Positions 27,036 to 36,462 of a stretch of 64,000 nt of DNA are shown one piece after another. The notes under the pieces are model-generated. The model saw only the letters and a list, made by a program, of their open reading frames with translations, was not told where the DNA came from and did no database searches. Positions within the stretch are counted from its first letter, which is position 1. Each line of letters opens with the position of its first letter. This stretch comes from Rhodospirillales bacterium (GTDB lineage Bacteria > Pseudomonadota > Alphaproteobacteria > Rhodospirillales > Casp-alpha2), in NCBI GenBank assembly GCA_021775095.1, contig JAJFII010000019.1:1-64000 (forward strand), read 5' to 3'. The translations under genes and the position numbers were made by a program.

Positions 27036-27692
27036 TTGCTCCAACTGAATAATGAAAACCTTGGATATAACCAGGGTGTTGTGTTGCATAACATCTCTCT
27101 CTCCATTCAGGAGGGAGAGCGTGTTGCCTTGATTGGCGAAAGTGGCGCTGGAAAATCGACATTGTTATCTGCCCTGCAGAACCGGTTCCGCGACCGGGCG
27201 GCTCTGATTCCCCAGGACGTGGGGCTGGTGCGCAATCTCAGCGTCTTTCACAACATTTACATGGGGCGGTTAGACCGCCGTTCCACCGCCTATAATCTTC
27301 TCAACCTTGCCTGGCCGCAAAAACGCGACGTGGCCGAGATCAAACCCCTGGTCGAACGGCTGGGACTTGGCGATGTGCTTTTTAAGGTTACCGGCGAGTT
27401 GTCGGGCGGACAACAGCAAAGAACTGCGGTTTGTCGTGCCTTGTATCAAGGCGGTGCTGCGGTGATCGGCGATGAACCCGTTTCGGCTGTCGACAACAAC
27501 ATGGCCAACCTGGTCATGAGTTCCCTCAGCCAACAATTTCAAACCGTCGTCCTGGCCATGCACGATGTCGATCTGGCGCTCAAATATTGCAACCGTATTG
27601 TCGGGCTTAAGGACGGGGTGATTGCCCTGGACCGGCCGGTTGACACATTGACGCGTCGGGACATCGATTTCCTGTATGCGGGTTCCGGATGA
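27036..27692 (+). CDS. ABC ATPase of the PhnC-like putative selenium importer
   Basis: 218 residues, compact for this family. Walker A is GESGAGKST, signature LSGGQQQRTAVCRALYQ, Walker B AAVIGDEPVSAVD and the switch His is in AMHDVDLAL. The N-terminal strand (QLNNENLGYNQGVVLHNISLSI) begins at residue 3 and fixes the reading frame; the only start nearby is the TTG at 27036. A more attractive ATG at 27052 is out of frame. The stop overlaps the permease start as ATGA. It energises uptake through the 27689 permease. Confidence 0.85.
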   Translation: MLQLNNENLGYNQGVVLHNISLSIQEGERVALIGESGAGKSTLLSALQNRFRDRAALIPQDVGLVRNLSVFHNIYMGRLDRRSTAYNLLNLAWPQKRDVAEIKPLVERLGLGDVLFKVTGELSGGQQQRTAVCRALYQGGAAVIGDEPVSAVDNNMANLVMSSLSQQFQTVVLAMHDVDLALKYCNRIVGLKDGVIALDRPVDTLTRRDIDFLYAGSG

Positions 27693-29215
27693 CCGCCAGC
27701 CCTTCGCTTTTAAGCGGCCTGCTTAATCGGCCTCGATATTCGCCGATGGTCAGAACCAGCCTGGGTTTTATCGGGGTTGCCTTGGTCGCCCTGTATTTTG
27801 CTGACATTTCCATCACCACCCATGACCCCTGGGCGGAGATCAACCGAATGGTCGTCGGTGTTTTCACGCCGGATTTCCTGGCCATTGATGCCATCGGTTC
27901 GGCGCTTGTCAAAACCGTCGCCTTTGCCCTGATTGGTGTGGCTTTGGGGGCGGTCGCCGGATTTCTTTTGGCCCAGGTTTTTCATTTTACCCTTGTCCGA
28001 CTTGTTTGTTCTTTTGTCAGAGCCATTCATGAATTGTTTTGGGCTCTGATTTTCCTGCAGATGCTGGGACTGACACCGATGACCGGTATCCTGGCCATCG
28101 CCCTGCCCTATGCGGGAATTTGCGCCAAAGTTTATGCCGAGACCCTGGAGGAAGCCCAGATGCCGGCCCTGAAGACCGTTCCCTTAGGCGCAGGCCTGGT
28201 CTCGACCTTTTTTTATGTGCGTCTGCCGGACGTCTGGATCCATATTGTCACCTATACCAGCTACCGGTTTGAATGTGGCTTGCGGTCGAGTGCGGTTTTG
28301 GGATTTGTTGGCCTGCCGACGCTCGGGTTTTATTTGGAAACGGCGTTCAGCGAAGGTAACTATTCGGAAGTTTCGGCCCTGTTGATTACGTTTTATCTTT
28401 TAATTGCGTCACTGAAGTATTGGCTGAGGCCCCGTCTGATCGGGATTTATTTGCTCATTGCGCCTTTTCTTTTGGGCGGCGGCATGGACATAAAACTTAC
28501 CAATGTGACGCGGTTTTTGACCCAGGATATTGTCCCGGCACCGCTGCGTGGTGGTGACCTCATGGCGGCGTCCAGTTGGTTTGAGTTTTCAAGCTGGGCC
28601 TCCCACCTGATCCACGATCAGGCCCTTCCCGGGATTGTCGCAACCTTGCTGCTTACGCAAATCGCTCTGGTCGGGACGGCGTTTTTAAGTCTCGCCTTTT
28701 TCCCCCTCATATCGGAAAAATTTATCGGCAAAAAGGGTCGGGTTGTCGGCCATTTGTTTTTGGTGATCCTGCGCTCGACCCCGGAATTTATTCTTGCCTA
28801 TATCTTTTTGCAGCTGTGGGGGCCTTCCATGTTACCGGCAATTATTGCTTTGTCCCTGCACAACGGAGCGATCATTGGCCACCTGATGGGACGCTTCAGC
28901 AACGCTGTTCTGCTTCGTGCCGATCATCCGTCAGGAATCAATCTCTATGGGTACGAAATAGTCCCCCGCATCTACGGGCAATTTTTAGCGTTTCTGTTTT
29001 ACCGGTGGGAAGTGATTATGCGTGAAACAGCTATTTTGGGTATTCTTGGCATTGCGACACTGGGGTTTTATGTGGATAGTGCCTTGGCGGAAATTCGCCT
29101 CGACCGGGCTCTGTTCCTGATCTGCATCACCGCCCTCCTGAACGTCGGAATCGATAGCCTGTCGCGCCATATTAGACGGCGGCTGCGATTAAATCGTACA
29201 GTTCAAAGTTATTAA
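27689..29215 (+). CDS. Double-length ABC permease (PhnE-like) of the putative selenium importer
   Basis: 508 residues containing two binding-protein-dependent permease modules in one chain. Module 1 (about 20-250) has an EAA-like loop in KVYAETLEEAQMPALKTVPLGAG, and module 2 (about 280-500) another region around LLRADHPSGINLYGYEIVPRIYGQ. About a dozen hydrophobic segments are visible. A duplicated permease can form the whole channel without a partner, which fits the absence of a second permease gene. The ATG overlaps the ATPase stop as ATGA. SelD follows 18 bases downstream. Confidence 0.85.
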   Translation: MTASPSLLSGLLNRPRYSPMVRTSLGFIGVALVALYFADISITTHDPWAEINRMVVGVFTPDFLAIDAIGSALVKTVAFALIGVALGAVAGFLLAQVFHFTLVRLVCSFVRAIHELFWALIFLQMLGLTPMTGILAIALPYAGICAKVYAETLEEAQMPALKTVPLGAGLVSTFFYVRLPDVWIHIVTYTSYRFECGLRSSAVLGFVGLPTLGFYLETAFSEGNYSEVSALLITFYLLIASLKYWLRPRLIGIYLLIAPFLLGGGMDIKLTNVTRFLTQDIVPAPLRGGDLMAASSWFEFSSWASHLIHDQALPGIVATLLLTQIALVGTAFLSLAFFPLISEKFIGKKGRVVGHLFLVILRSTPEFILAYIFLQLWGPSMLPAIIALSLHNGAIIGHLMGRFSNAVLLRADHPSGINLYGYEIVPRIYGQFLAFLFYRWEVIMRETAILGILGIATLGFYVDSALAEIRLDRALFLICITALLNVGIDSLSRHIRRRLRLNRTVQSY

Positions 29216-29233
29216 AACAATCGGAAATCGACC

Positions 29234-31501
29234 ATGAAATCGACTGCACATCCCATATTAAAGGACCTGGTATTAATCGGTGGCGGGCACGCCCATGTGG
29301 CTGTGATAAAAAGTTTTGGCATGAAACCTATTCCCGGCGTGCGGCTGACGGTGATTTCCCGTGACGTCCATACACCCTACTCCGGCATGTTGCCCGGGCT
29401 CGTCGCCGGCCATTATAGCCATGACGAAGTCCATATTGATTTAAGGCCCCTGGCACAATTTGCCGGTGCGCGGCTTTATCACACCGAAGCCGACGGCATC
29501 GATCTGGTGCACAAGCGGGTTTTGTGTCAAGGCCGCCCATCGGTGCCCTATGATTTGTTATCGATCAACATTGGATCTACGCCGCGGATCGGAAATATTC
29601 CCGGTGCCCAGGAGTTTGCCGTTGCCGTAAAACCCATCAATCGATTTGTTGACCGGTGGAATTTATTTCTCAAACGCATCATCAACCAGCCCGGTGCCCA
29701 TAATATTTGTGTGGTTGGTGCCGGCGCTGCAGGCGTTGAATTGTTACTGGCGATCCAGTTTCGTCTGAAAAATGAATTACACGCCCTCGGCCGCGGTGCC
29801 GAACAATTAAGCTTTCATCTGGTGAGCAAATCAGAGCAGATCATGCCGCAGTTTCCCGCTGCCGTCAGCCGGCGCTTCGAACGGATTCTCAAAGACCGCG
29901 GTGTCATCGTCCACCGGGGCCATGAAGCGACGCAAGCCGAAGACGGCACCGTGGTTCTATCCAACGGCGATCGCCTGGATGCGGATGAGTGTCTGTTTGT
30001 CACGGCGGCGGGGGCTGCGCCCTGGCTGCAGCAGTCAGGGCTGGATGTTGACGAACATGGTTTCATTAAAGTCGGTGATACCTTGCAGACCCTCACGCAC
30101 CCCGATGTATTTGCGGTTGGTGACGTCGCCGCAGTTGTTAACCACCCCCGTCCCAAGGCCGGGGTGTTTGCCGTTCGCCAGGGCAAACCACTGAGCAAGA
30201 ATTTACGCCGCCTGCTGTTGCAGCAGGCGCCGAAACCCTTTACGCCACAGAATTCAATTCTGGCACTGATCAGTTCGGGCGATAAATATGCGATTGCCAC
30301 CAAGGGTTCCTTCTCCGCCGCCGGTAAGCTTTTGTGGACCTGGAAGGATTGGATTGATCGTCGCTTTATGAAAAAATATTCGGACCTTCCGGAAATGAAA
30401 GAGGAATCCGAACCGGGCGTCGATCGGGCCCTGACCAATCACGATACCTTCAAGGAAATTTCGGCCATTGCCATGCGTTGTGGCGGCTGTGGGGCGAAGG
30501 TCGGTGCCGGGGTCCTGACCCGTGCCCTGGCGGAATTAAAACCCGTTCCCCGCGATGATATCCTGATCGGTCTGCACGACCCCGATGATGCGGCCGTGGT
30601 CGAAGTTCCGGCCGGCAAGGTCATGGTCCATACGGTCGATTATTTCCGTTCCTTCATTGACGATCCTTACCTGTTTGGCAAAATATCCGCCAACCACAGC
30701 CTTAGCGATATTTTTGCCATGGGCGGCGAAGCCCAATCGGCGCTGGCCATTGCAACGGTTCCCTATGGCATTGAAACCCAGGTCGAAGCGACCCTGAACC
30801 AAATGATGGCCGGTGCCATGGAAATGTTAAACGATGCCAATGCCGCTCTGGTCGGCGGCCATACCAGCGAAGGGGCCGAGTTGGCATTGGGATTCTCCGT
30901 CAATGGTTTGGCCGACAAAGATAAGATCTTACGTAAGGGCGGTATGGAGCCGGGCAACGTGCTGATTCTGACCAAGGCGCTTGGCACGGGAACCCTGTTT
31001 GCCGCCGACATGCAACAAAAGGCGAAAGGCCGGTGGATCGATGCCGCATTGGATTCAATGATCCTCTCCAACCGCCTGGCCGGTGATTGTCTGTTTCGTC
31101 ATGGTGCCACCGCCTGCACGGACGTGACCGGATTTGGATTGCTTGGACACATGGTTGAAATGATCCGTCCGTCGGGCGTCGATGTGGAAATTGATATGCG
31201 GGCCCTGCCGATCATGGACGGTGCCCTGGAAACCGTTGGCATGGGCATTCTCAGCACCTTGCAACCGGCAAACGTTCGCCTGCGGCGGGCGATCCGCAAT
31301 CAGGAACAGGCCGTTGCCAGCGTTTATTATCCTTTGGTTTTTGATCCGCAGACGTCGGGCGGGCTGTTGGCCAGTGTGCCGGCAGATCACGCCGACGCCT
31401 GTTTGGCCGAACTGGTGCAGTTGGGTTATGGCCGCTCAACGGTTGTTGGCACGGTGTCCCAACAGAGCCAACACTTAGAACCGGTAACTTTGATTTGCTA
31501 A
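29234..31501 (+). CDS. selD: Flavin oxidoreductase-SelD fusion (selenide, water dikinase)
   Basis: 755 residues. Residues about 10-375 form an NADH-dehydrogenase-like flavoprotein: LVLIGGGHAHVAVI (FAD), ICVVGAGAAGVELL (NAD) and DVFAVGDVAAV. Residues about 405-755 are SelD, which makes selenophosphate from selenide and ATP. The catalytic motif is RCGGCGAKVG (Cys 416/419, Lys 422), followed by VHTVDYFRSFIDDPYLFGKISANHSLSDIFAMGG and VTGFGLLGH. The catalytic position is Cys, and I see no in-frame TGA selenocysteine codon. The fusion may couple selenium reduction to activation. Clustered with the putative selenate importer; the product could feed the SenB/SenA genes at 48.6-50.9 kb. Confidence 0.92.
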   Translation: MKSTAHPILKDLVLIGGGHAHVAVIKSFGMKPIPGVRLTVISRDVHTPYSGMLPGLVAGHYSHDEVHIDLRPLAQFAGARLYHTEADGIDLVHKRVLCQGRPSVPYDLLSINIGSTPRIGNIPGAQEFAVAVKPINRFVDRWNLFLKRIINQPGAHNICVVGAGAAGVELLLAIQFRLKNELHALGRGAEQLSFHLVSKSEQIMPQFPAAVSRRFERILKDRGVIVHRGHEATQAEDGTVVLSNGDRLDADECLFVTAAGAAPWLQQSGLDVDEHGFIKVGDTLQTLTHPDVFAVGDVAAVVNHPRPKAGVFAVRQGKPLSKNLRRLLLQQAPKPFTPQNSILALISSGDKYAIATKGSFSAAGKLLWTWKDWIDRRFMKKYSDLPEMKEESEPGVDRALTNHDTFKEISAIAMRCGGCGAKVGAGVLTRALAELKPVPRDDILIGLHDPDDAAVVEVPAGKVMVHTVDYFRSFIDDPYLFGKISANHSLSDIFAMGGEAQSALAIATVPYGIETQVEATLNQMMAGAMEMLNDANAALVGGHTSEGAELALGFSVNGLADKDKILRKGGMEPGNVLILTKALGTGTLFAADMQQKAKGRWIDAALDSMILSNRLAGDCLFRHGATACTDVTGFGLLGHMVEMIRPSGVDVEIDMRALPIMDGALETVGMGILSTLQPANVRLRRAIRNQEQAVASVYYPLVFDPQTSGGLLASVPADHADACLAELVQLGYGRSTVVGTVSQQSQHLEPVTLIC

Positions 31502-31739
31502 CATCGCGCGACAGCCCAAATTCGCCAGGGGAAGTGCGTTTTGTATTATCTATTTAGCAACGGCCGGGTATGACTGGCGTTTTGTTGACATGAACCTGTC
31601 GCCATGTCCAGGGGATGTCGTAGGATTTGAGTACCGATTTGCCTGTGGTGCCAACCACCGGCAATACAGCACGTGGGCGATATCCTGGCAGGAAAATCAA
31701 GGGAGCCTCCTGCCAGATTTTCGGCTCACGAAACGGGCC

Positions 31740-32543
31740 TTATTGCATGACCATGCCGCCGTCGATCATCAGCAACTGTCCAGTCATATAGTCGGATTCG
31801 GAACTTGCCAAAAAGGCGGCAGTACCGACGACGTCTTCGGGCAGTGAATACCGTTTCATCAGGATCATGTTCTCGGCCAGCAAATCCATGGATTCACCCT
31901 CCTTTTCAAACTTTCCGATGGCCACCAGATCCTTGTCCAATTGTTCCCACAGTTCCGTATGGACAACACCCGGGCCATAGCCATTGACCGTAATGTTGTG
32001 TTCCACCAAGGCTTTGGCACCGCCGTTGATCATGGCGAGAACCGCATGTTTGGAACAGGAATAGGGAACCACGTCGTCAAAGGCCTGGCGGGATAAGATG
32101 GAGCCGACGTTTATGATTTTGTAGGGGTAATCGCGTTTGCCCTGACGGATCATTTGTTTGGCAGCCTCCTGCATTCCCATCAGGACTCCAAGCGCATTAA
32201 CGTCCATTATTTTGCGAAAATTTTCTTCCGTGACATCCAAGAACATCAGCGGCTTGTTGATCCCCGCGTTGTTTAACATGACATTGAGTTCGCCAAAGGC
32301 GTCGGCCGTTTTTTTGACGGCCCGGGTTATCTCTTCGCGGTTGGTCACATCAACTTTTTCGGTGACCGCATCGCCGCCGGCGGATCGAATGCGTTCGGCG
32401 ATTTCATCACATCCGTCCAAATTCACATCACACAAACCGATCTTTGCACCCTGTGCAGCCCAATGTTCCGCAACAGCTGCGCCCATTCCCTGCGCCGCAC
32501 CTGTTATGAGACAACATTTTCCGGCAAGCCTTTTCGGATCCAT
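31740..32543 (-). CDS. SDR-family dehydrogenase (polyol/2,3-butanediol type)
   Basis: 267 residues. Classical short-chain dehydrogenase: cofactor motif TGAAQGMG near residue 15, acidic Asp in GLCDVN favouring NAD, NNAG near 90, and the active-site Ser and YSCSK (Tyr-x3-Lys) near 145-165. It ends SDYMTGQLLMIDGGMVMQ. The closest types I recognise are sorbitol and butanediol/acetoin dehydrogenases (GPGVVHTELWEQLDKDL). The ATG at 32543 is preferred; the frame extends to a TTG at 32576. It is divergent from the sugar-type importer and shares a 249-base control region with it. Confidence 0.88.
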   Translation of the reverse strand: MDPKRLAGKCCLITGAAQGMGAAVAEHWAAQGAKIGLCDVNLDGCDEIAERIRSAGGDAVTEKVDVTNREEITRAVKKTADAFGELNVMLNNAGINKPLMFLDVTEENFRKIMDVNALGVLMGMQEAAKQMIRQGKRDYPYKIINVGSILSRQAFDDVVPYSCSKHAVLAMINGGAKALVEHNITVNGYGPGVVHTELWEQLDKDLVAIGKFEKEGESMDLLAENMILMKRYSLPEDVVGTAAFLASSESDYMTGQLLMIDGGMVMQ

Positions 32544-32645
32544 TGGATGATTTCCTTTTCGATTATTCTTGGACAATATATTCGATCATATTGAGAGCAT
32601 CGGAAAAGCGGGGAAACTTGAAGTTTGTCCAGAATAGATGATATC

Positions 32646-32660
32646 TGTCCACCTTGGACA
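32646..32660. promoter_or_regulatory. Palindromic site TGTCCA-N3-TGGACA, candidate operator
   Basis: The 15-mer TGTCCACCTTGGACA lies between the divergent SDR gene and importer operon. Single half-sites also occur at 32570 (TTGGACAA) and 32624 (TTTGTCCA). The same pattern, TATCCA-N3-TGGATA, recurs within a larger palindrome in front of the regulator gene (37548-37562), suggesting one regulator controls both. Confidence 0.6.
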
Positions 32661-32792
32661 AAATTCGAATACTTTCGTGACTACGAATCCGCCACTGTTC
32701 ATTCGCGAAGATTGCCGATGTTGATGACCTGTCGGCAAAATCGAATTCGGGGAAAATGGTTCCCAGGGATGCAACATTCAGGAGATTAAGTC

Positions 32793-33827
32793 ATGAACTA
32801 CATTCATAAGGCGGCGAAACTAGTCATCGGCGCCGTTGCGGCGATGGGTATCTTTGCCGGCGTTTCTTCGGCACAGGCCAAAACGTCCATCGTTTCGTTC
32901 AACGGTCCCGCTGGTGAAGCCTATATCGGCAAATTCATAAAAGGCATCAAAGCCACGGCAGAATTAAACGGATACGATATCAAAGTATTCGAGAACCAGT
33001 TTAATCAGGCAGAGCAGGATCAGCAGGTACAACAAGTACTCGCCGCCGGCCAATTGCCTGATGTATTTATCTGGTGGCCTTCCGATGCGGTTGCCGGTCT
33101 CGGTTCTTTACGTGCCCTGCACAAGACGGGAGTTCCCGTCCTAAAAATCAATCAATTGCCGAACGAACAGGATAAAAAATACATCTTCGGATACGCCGGG
33201 CCCGATGATCGCCTGCGCGCCCGCAACGCCGGTTATATGATGCGCGAAGCGGCGGCTGCAAAAAAAGCTGCCGGCGGCAAAGGTTTTAACGTCATTGTCC
33301 TGTCCTATCCCCACTCCTACGGCGGATATGGCCTTTCGATCAATGCTTTTAAAGAAGCCATTGCCGGGTCCGATTTAAAAATCATCGGCGATGTTGACGA
33401 AGGATTTGGCCAGGCCAACGGTTATAAGGGGGCCGCCAAACAAATTGCAAAATCAAAGGACCAGGGAATCGATTTTGTCTATGGTATGGACGACGCCATT
33501 TTAACGGGCGGCATCAAGGCGCTCGAAGAAGCCGGTTATACCATGGGTAAAGATGTGATTGCCGTTGGTACAGTATGTAATGGCGATAAACAGCTGATTG
33601 AAGAGGGCAAGCAGTTCGGCACCACTTTGCAATCTCCTTTGCATGAAGGGCAATTGGCCATCAAACTGGTCGGCGAATTCATTAAAACCGGTAAACTGGC
33701 CAACTACATCAACTTCACGCCAAATCCCGCCGTAACCAAAGAAACCCTGAACACAACCGCGTTGCGTGGTTACGACGGAAAACTTTACGGCATTAATGAG
33801 CTTTGTTCCGGCGCATGGAGCGACTAA
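32793..33827 (+). CDS. Periplasmic sugar-binding protein (ribose/rhamnose-type ABC importer)
   Basis: 344 residues. Signal peptide MNYIHKAAKLVIGAVAAMGIFAGVSSAQA, cut after about residue 29. The mature part has the LacI-like periplasmic fold: SIVSFNGPAGEAYIGKFIKGIKATAELNGYDIKVFENQFNQAEQDQQVQQVLAAGQLPDVFIWWPSD, and GIDFVYGMDDAILTGGIKALEEAGYT. It delivers a sugar or polyol to the 33915-37529 transporter. CAGGAG lies 8 bases ahead of the ATG. The sugar cannot be named from sequence. A hairpin follows at 33850. Confidence 0.9.
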   Translation: MNYIHKAAKLVIGAVAAMGIFAGVSSAQAKTSIVSFNGPAGEAYIGKFIKGIKATAELNGYDIKVFENQFNQAEQDQQVQQVLAAGQLPDVFIWWPSDAVAGLGSLRALHKTGVPVLKINQLPNEQDKKYIFGYAGPDDRLRARNAGYMMREAAAAKKAAGGKGFNVIVLSYPHSYGGYGLSINAFKEAIAGSDLKIIGDVDEGFGQANGYKGAAKQIAKSKDQGIDFVYGMDDAILTGGIKALEEAGYTMGKDVIAVGTVCNGDKQLIEEGKQFGTTLQSPLHEGQLAIKLVGEFIKTGKLANYINFTPNPAVTKETLNTTALRGYDGKLYGINELCSGAWSD

Positions 33828-33849
33828 ATTTGTCCCGACTCTGTTCGGC

Positions 33850-33879
33850 ACCGGGAAGGGTCTTGTGGCCCTTCCCGGT
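33850..33879 (+). terminator. Post-binding-protein hairpin
   Basis: An 11-base stem (ACCGGGAAGGG and CCCTTCCCGGT) with an 8-base loop, 22 bases after the binding-protein stop, followed by TGCCTTTT. Likely a partial terminator, letting the binding protein be made in excess of the downstream transporter. Confidence 0.75.
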
Positions 33880-33914
33880 TGCCTTTTAAAACCATTGAAG
33901 TGGCAGTAAATGTG

Positions 33915-35420
33915 ATGGAACCCCTCATAAAGCTCACAAATATTCGACGGAATTTTGGCGCTATTCAAGCGCTGCGCGGGGTTGATTTCGAGATTGGTGC
34001 CGGTGAAGTGATCGGGTTGGTTGGCGAAAATGGCGCTGGAAAATCGACCCTGGTTAAAATCATCAGTGGTTTCGACAATGGTTATTCTGGTGAATATAGT
34101 TTTCAAGGAAAATCTGTTCGGTTCACAAATCCGGGTAAGGCGGAATCCGCCGGGATCGCCATTGCACAGCAGGAACTTAGCCTCATACCGACCATGACAG
34201 TGGCTGAAAACATCTTTCTAACCGGCCACAATGTGCCGGTTTTTTCGACCCGGCGTTCCCTGGCCAAGCGGACCCGCCCCTATCTGGATGAGGTTGGGCT
34301 GACCGATGTGGATCCTTTGACCAAAGTGGAGCGGCTTTCCGTCGGTGAACAGCATTTGGTCGAGGTTGCCCGGTTGATCGCCCACGACCCAAAAGTGCTG
34401 GTTCTTGATGAACCGACGGCGGCCCTGGGTGAGTCCGACAGCATTCGAATTCTCGAAATGGTGACCCGACTGGCGGAACGGGGTAAATCAATTATTTACG
34501 TAAGTCACCGCCTTGATGAAATTTTTAAGGTCTGTAATCGCATTACCGTCCTGCGCGATGGTGAAAGCCAGGCGACCAAACGGGCAGACTCGCTTAATGT
34601 TGACTTGTTGGTCGAGCTGATGTTGGGGCGTGAACTGAGCAACATGTTTCCGCCCCGTAACAGCGGTTCGCAAGCCCCACAAGTTCTGATGAAGGTCCGA
34701 AACCTGTGGCCCGACGGATTGGTTGAACCCCTTGATTTTGACATTCGTGTCGGTGAAATTTTGGGGTTGGCAGGGCAACTGGGATGTGGTTCCGGGGAAA
34801 TTCTAGGGGCCATAGCCGGTGCCCATCAAACCAGGTCCGGTCAACTGACCATGGATGGTCAGGATTTTTTGCCAAACAGACCCAAACAGGCGATCGCCAA
34901 AAAGATTGGTTATTGTTCTGAGAACCGCAAACATGACGGGTTGTTTCTGGGGCGTCCGATATTTGAAAACCTGACCTCCCCTGCGCTGGAAACCATTTCG
35001 CGCCATGGCTGGAATTTTGGCAACCTCGAAAAACAAACGGCCCATACAATCGGTGAGAGTTTCACTGTTGACGTGTCCAGGTTGACTGCCGAGGCCGGTG
35101 TGCTCAGCGGAGGCAACCAACAAAAAGTTGCACTCGGAAAATGGCTCGCCATCAGCCCAAAAATTATTCTGGTGAACGAACCGACACGGGGTGTTGACGT
35201 CGGTGCCAAGGCCGAAATTTATCAAAAACTTCGTGATTTGGCCGATGGCGGTGCGGCGGTTGTGGTCGCCTCAACGGATATGCTTGAGATATCGAACCTA
35301 CCAGATCGCATCCTGACGTTTTACCGGGGCATGCAGGTTGGAGAGGCCCGTCAAAGTGATATTTCCATGGCCGGAATCTTAAAGCAAATCACCGATCCGT
35401 TCGACGAAGCCGGGTTATAA
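33915..35420 (+). CDS. Sugar ABC transporter double ATPase (RbsA/MglA type)
   Basis: 501 residues with two ATPase halves. The N-terminal half has Walker A GENGAGKST, signature LSVGEQHLVEVARLI and Walker B VLVLDEPTAALG. The C-terminal half has a degenerate Walker A region (GLAGQLGCGSGEIL), signature LSGGNQQKVALGKWL and ILVNEPTRGVDVGAKAEIY, as usual for this family where only one site is fully active. The ATG at 33915 is the first good start; TTG 33879 and GTG 33900 or 33912 would lengthen it and overlap the hairpin. It energises the two permeases downstream. Confidence 0.92.
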   Translation: MEPLIKLTNIRRNFGAIQALRGVDFEIGAGEVIGLVGENGAGKSTLVKIISGFDNGYSGEYSFQGKSVRFTNPGKAESAGIAIAQQELSLIPTMTVAENIFLTGHNVPVFSTRRSLAKRTRPYLDEVGLTDVDPLTKVERLSVGEQHLVEVARLIAHDPKVLVLDEPTAALGESDSIRILEMVTRLAERGKSIIYVSHRLDEIFKVCNRITVLRDGESQATKRADSLNVDLLVELMLGRELSNMFPPRNSGSQAPQVLMKVRNLWPDGLVEPLDFDIRVGEILGLAGQLGCGSGEILGAIAGAHQTRSGQLTMDGQDFLPNRPKQAIAKKIGYCSENRKHDGLFLGRPIFENLTSPALETISRHGWNFGNLEKQTAHTIGESFTVDVSRLTAEAGVLSGGNQQKVALGKWLAISPKIILVNEPTRGVDVGAKAEIYQKLRDLADGGAAVVVASTDMLEISNLPDRILTFYRGMQVGEARQSDISMAGILKQITDPFDEAGL

Positions 35421-35436
35421 GGGAGCGCCTAATTTA

Positions 35437-36462
35437 ATGAACGTGCAAACTCCGACACTGGGTATCGGTTTGTTCCAACCCATTGTTTCGAAATTAACCC
35501 GGCATTCATCGGGGCTGGTCGTCGCCATGGTCGTATTGTTTTCGGCGGTCTTTCTCTATGGGGCGTTTACCGCACCCAATTTTATGACGTTGTTTAATTT
35601 AAAAACGGTCATTCGCGACGCCGCATTGGTGGGAATCATGGCCATCGGTCTGACCTTTGTTACCCTTTCGGGAAATTTCTTTTTGCTTTCGATGAAAGAA
35701 ACAGCAGCTCTTTGTATCATTGCATTTGCGACCGCCATGTCGGCCGGTTACGGGTTCGAAATTTCCTTTCTATTTTCTATGGTGATCGCAATTGCTGCCG
35801 GCGTCCTGCAGGGACTGCTGATCGGTCTTGGTGGCAACCCCATTGTCGTGACGCTTGGCGCGGCTGGACTTTTTTTTGGGATTGGGTCCTTTTGGAGCGA
35901 TAATCTTGTTGTTTCCTTCCGCCGTCCGCATGGTGCCGAATGGCTGGGAACCGGGTCTTTTCTGGGATTGCCGAATATAACGGTCGCCTTTATTGTTATC
36001 GCCATCGTTGCTGAACTGGCCTTGCGATACACAAACTTCGGCCGTCAGGTGTACCTCATTGGCGCCAACCGCGCGGCCGGCAGAGCCACCGGTCATGAAA
36101 ACCTGTCGATGGCCATAAAGGTTTGCACCATTGCCTCCGTATGTTCGGCATTTGTGGCCATTGCATTTGCCGCTCAAGTGTCCAGTGCCCATGTGAACTA
36201 TTTTTCTTCATCGTTCGGGTCATCCGGCGATATGACGATTTTGGTTATCGCCACGGTAATGGTCGGCGGCAACTCCATTATGGGCGGTTACGGTTCAACC
36301 ATCCGGTCCAGCCTGGGTGCGCTTTTCATTTCAGCCGTCGACAATATGATGGTTTTGCATGATTTCAATTCTGGCCCCCGGGTCCTGGCCGTCGGTTTGA
36401 TGATTGTTTTCAGTATTATTGTATTTGCGCTTATTAACAGAGGAAGGCGGGTCCAGGAATGA
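35437..36462 (+). CDS. Sugar ABC transporter permease (RbsC type)
   Basis: 341 residues and about nine membrane segments. RbsC-type landmarks are NFMTLFNLKTVIRDAALVGIMAIGLTFVTLSGNFFLLS, the loop with GGNPIVVTLGAAGLFFG, YLIGANRAAGRATGHENLSM and a late MVGGNSIMGGYGSTIRSSLGALF motif. An AAGGGAG site lies upstream. It overlaps the next permease as ATGA, so the two probably form a heterodimer. Confidence 0.92.
   Translation: MNVQTPTLGIGLFQPIVSKLTRHSSGLVVAMVVLFSAVFLYGAFTAPNFMTLFNLKTVIRDAALVGIMAIGLTFVTLSGNFFLLSMKETAALCIIAFATAMSAGYGFEISFLFSMVIAIAAGVLQGLLIGLGGNPIVVTLGAAGLFFGIGSFWSDNLVVSFRRPHGAEWLGTGSFLGLPNITVAFIVIAIVAELALRYTNFGRQVYLIGANRAAGRATGHENLSMAIKVCTIASVCSAFVAIAFAAQVSSAHVNYFSSSFGSSGDMTILVIATVMVGGNSIMGGYGSTIRSSLGALFISAVDNMMVLHDFNSGPRVLAVGLMIVFSIIVFALINRGRRVQE

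Noticed and set aside
30473-30500. Selenocysteine codon in SelD
   Set aside because: The catalytic motif is encoded with Cys codons (TGT, TGT) and no in-frame TGA; no need for a SECIS element.
33501-34106. 201-codon minus-strand frame bridging binding protein and ATPase genes
   Set aside because: It crosses the hairpin and two well-supported plus-strand genes, and shows no family features.
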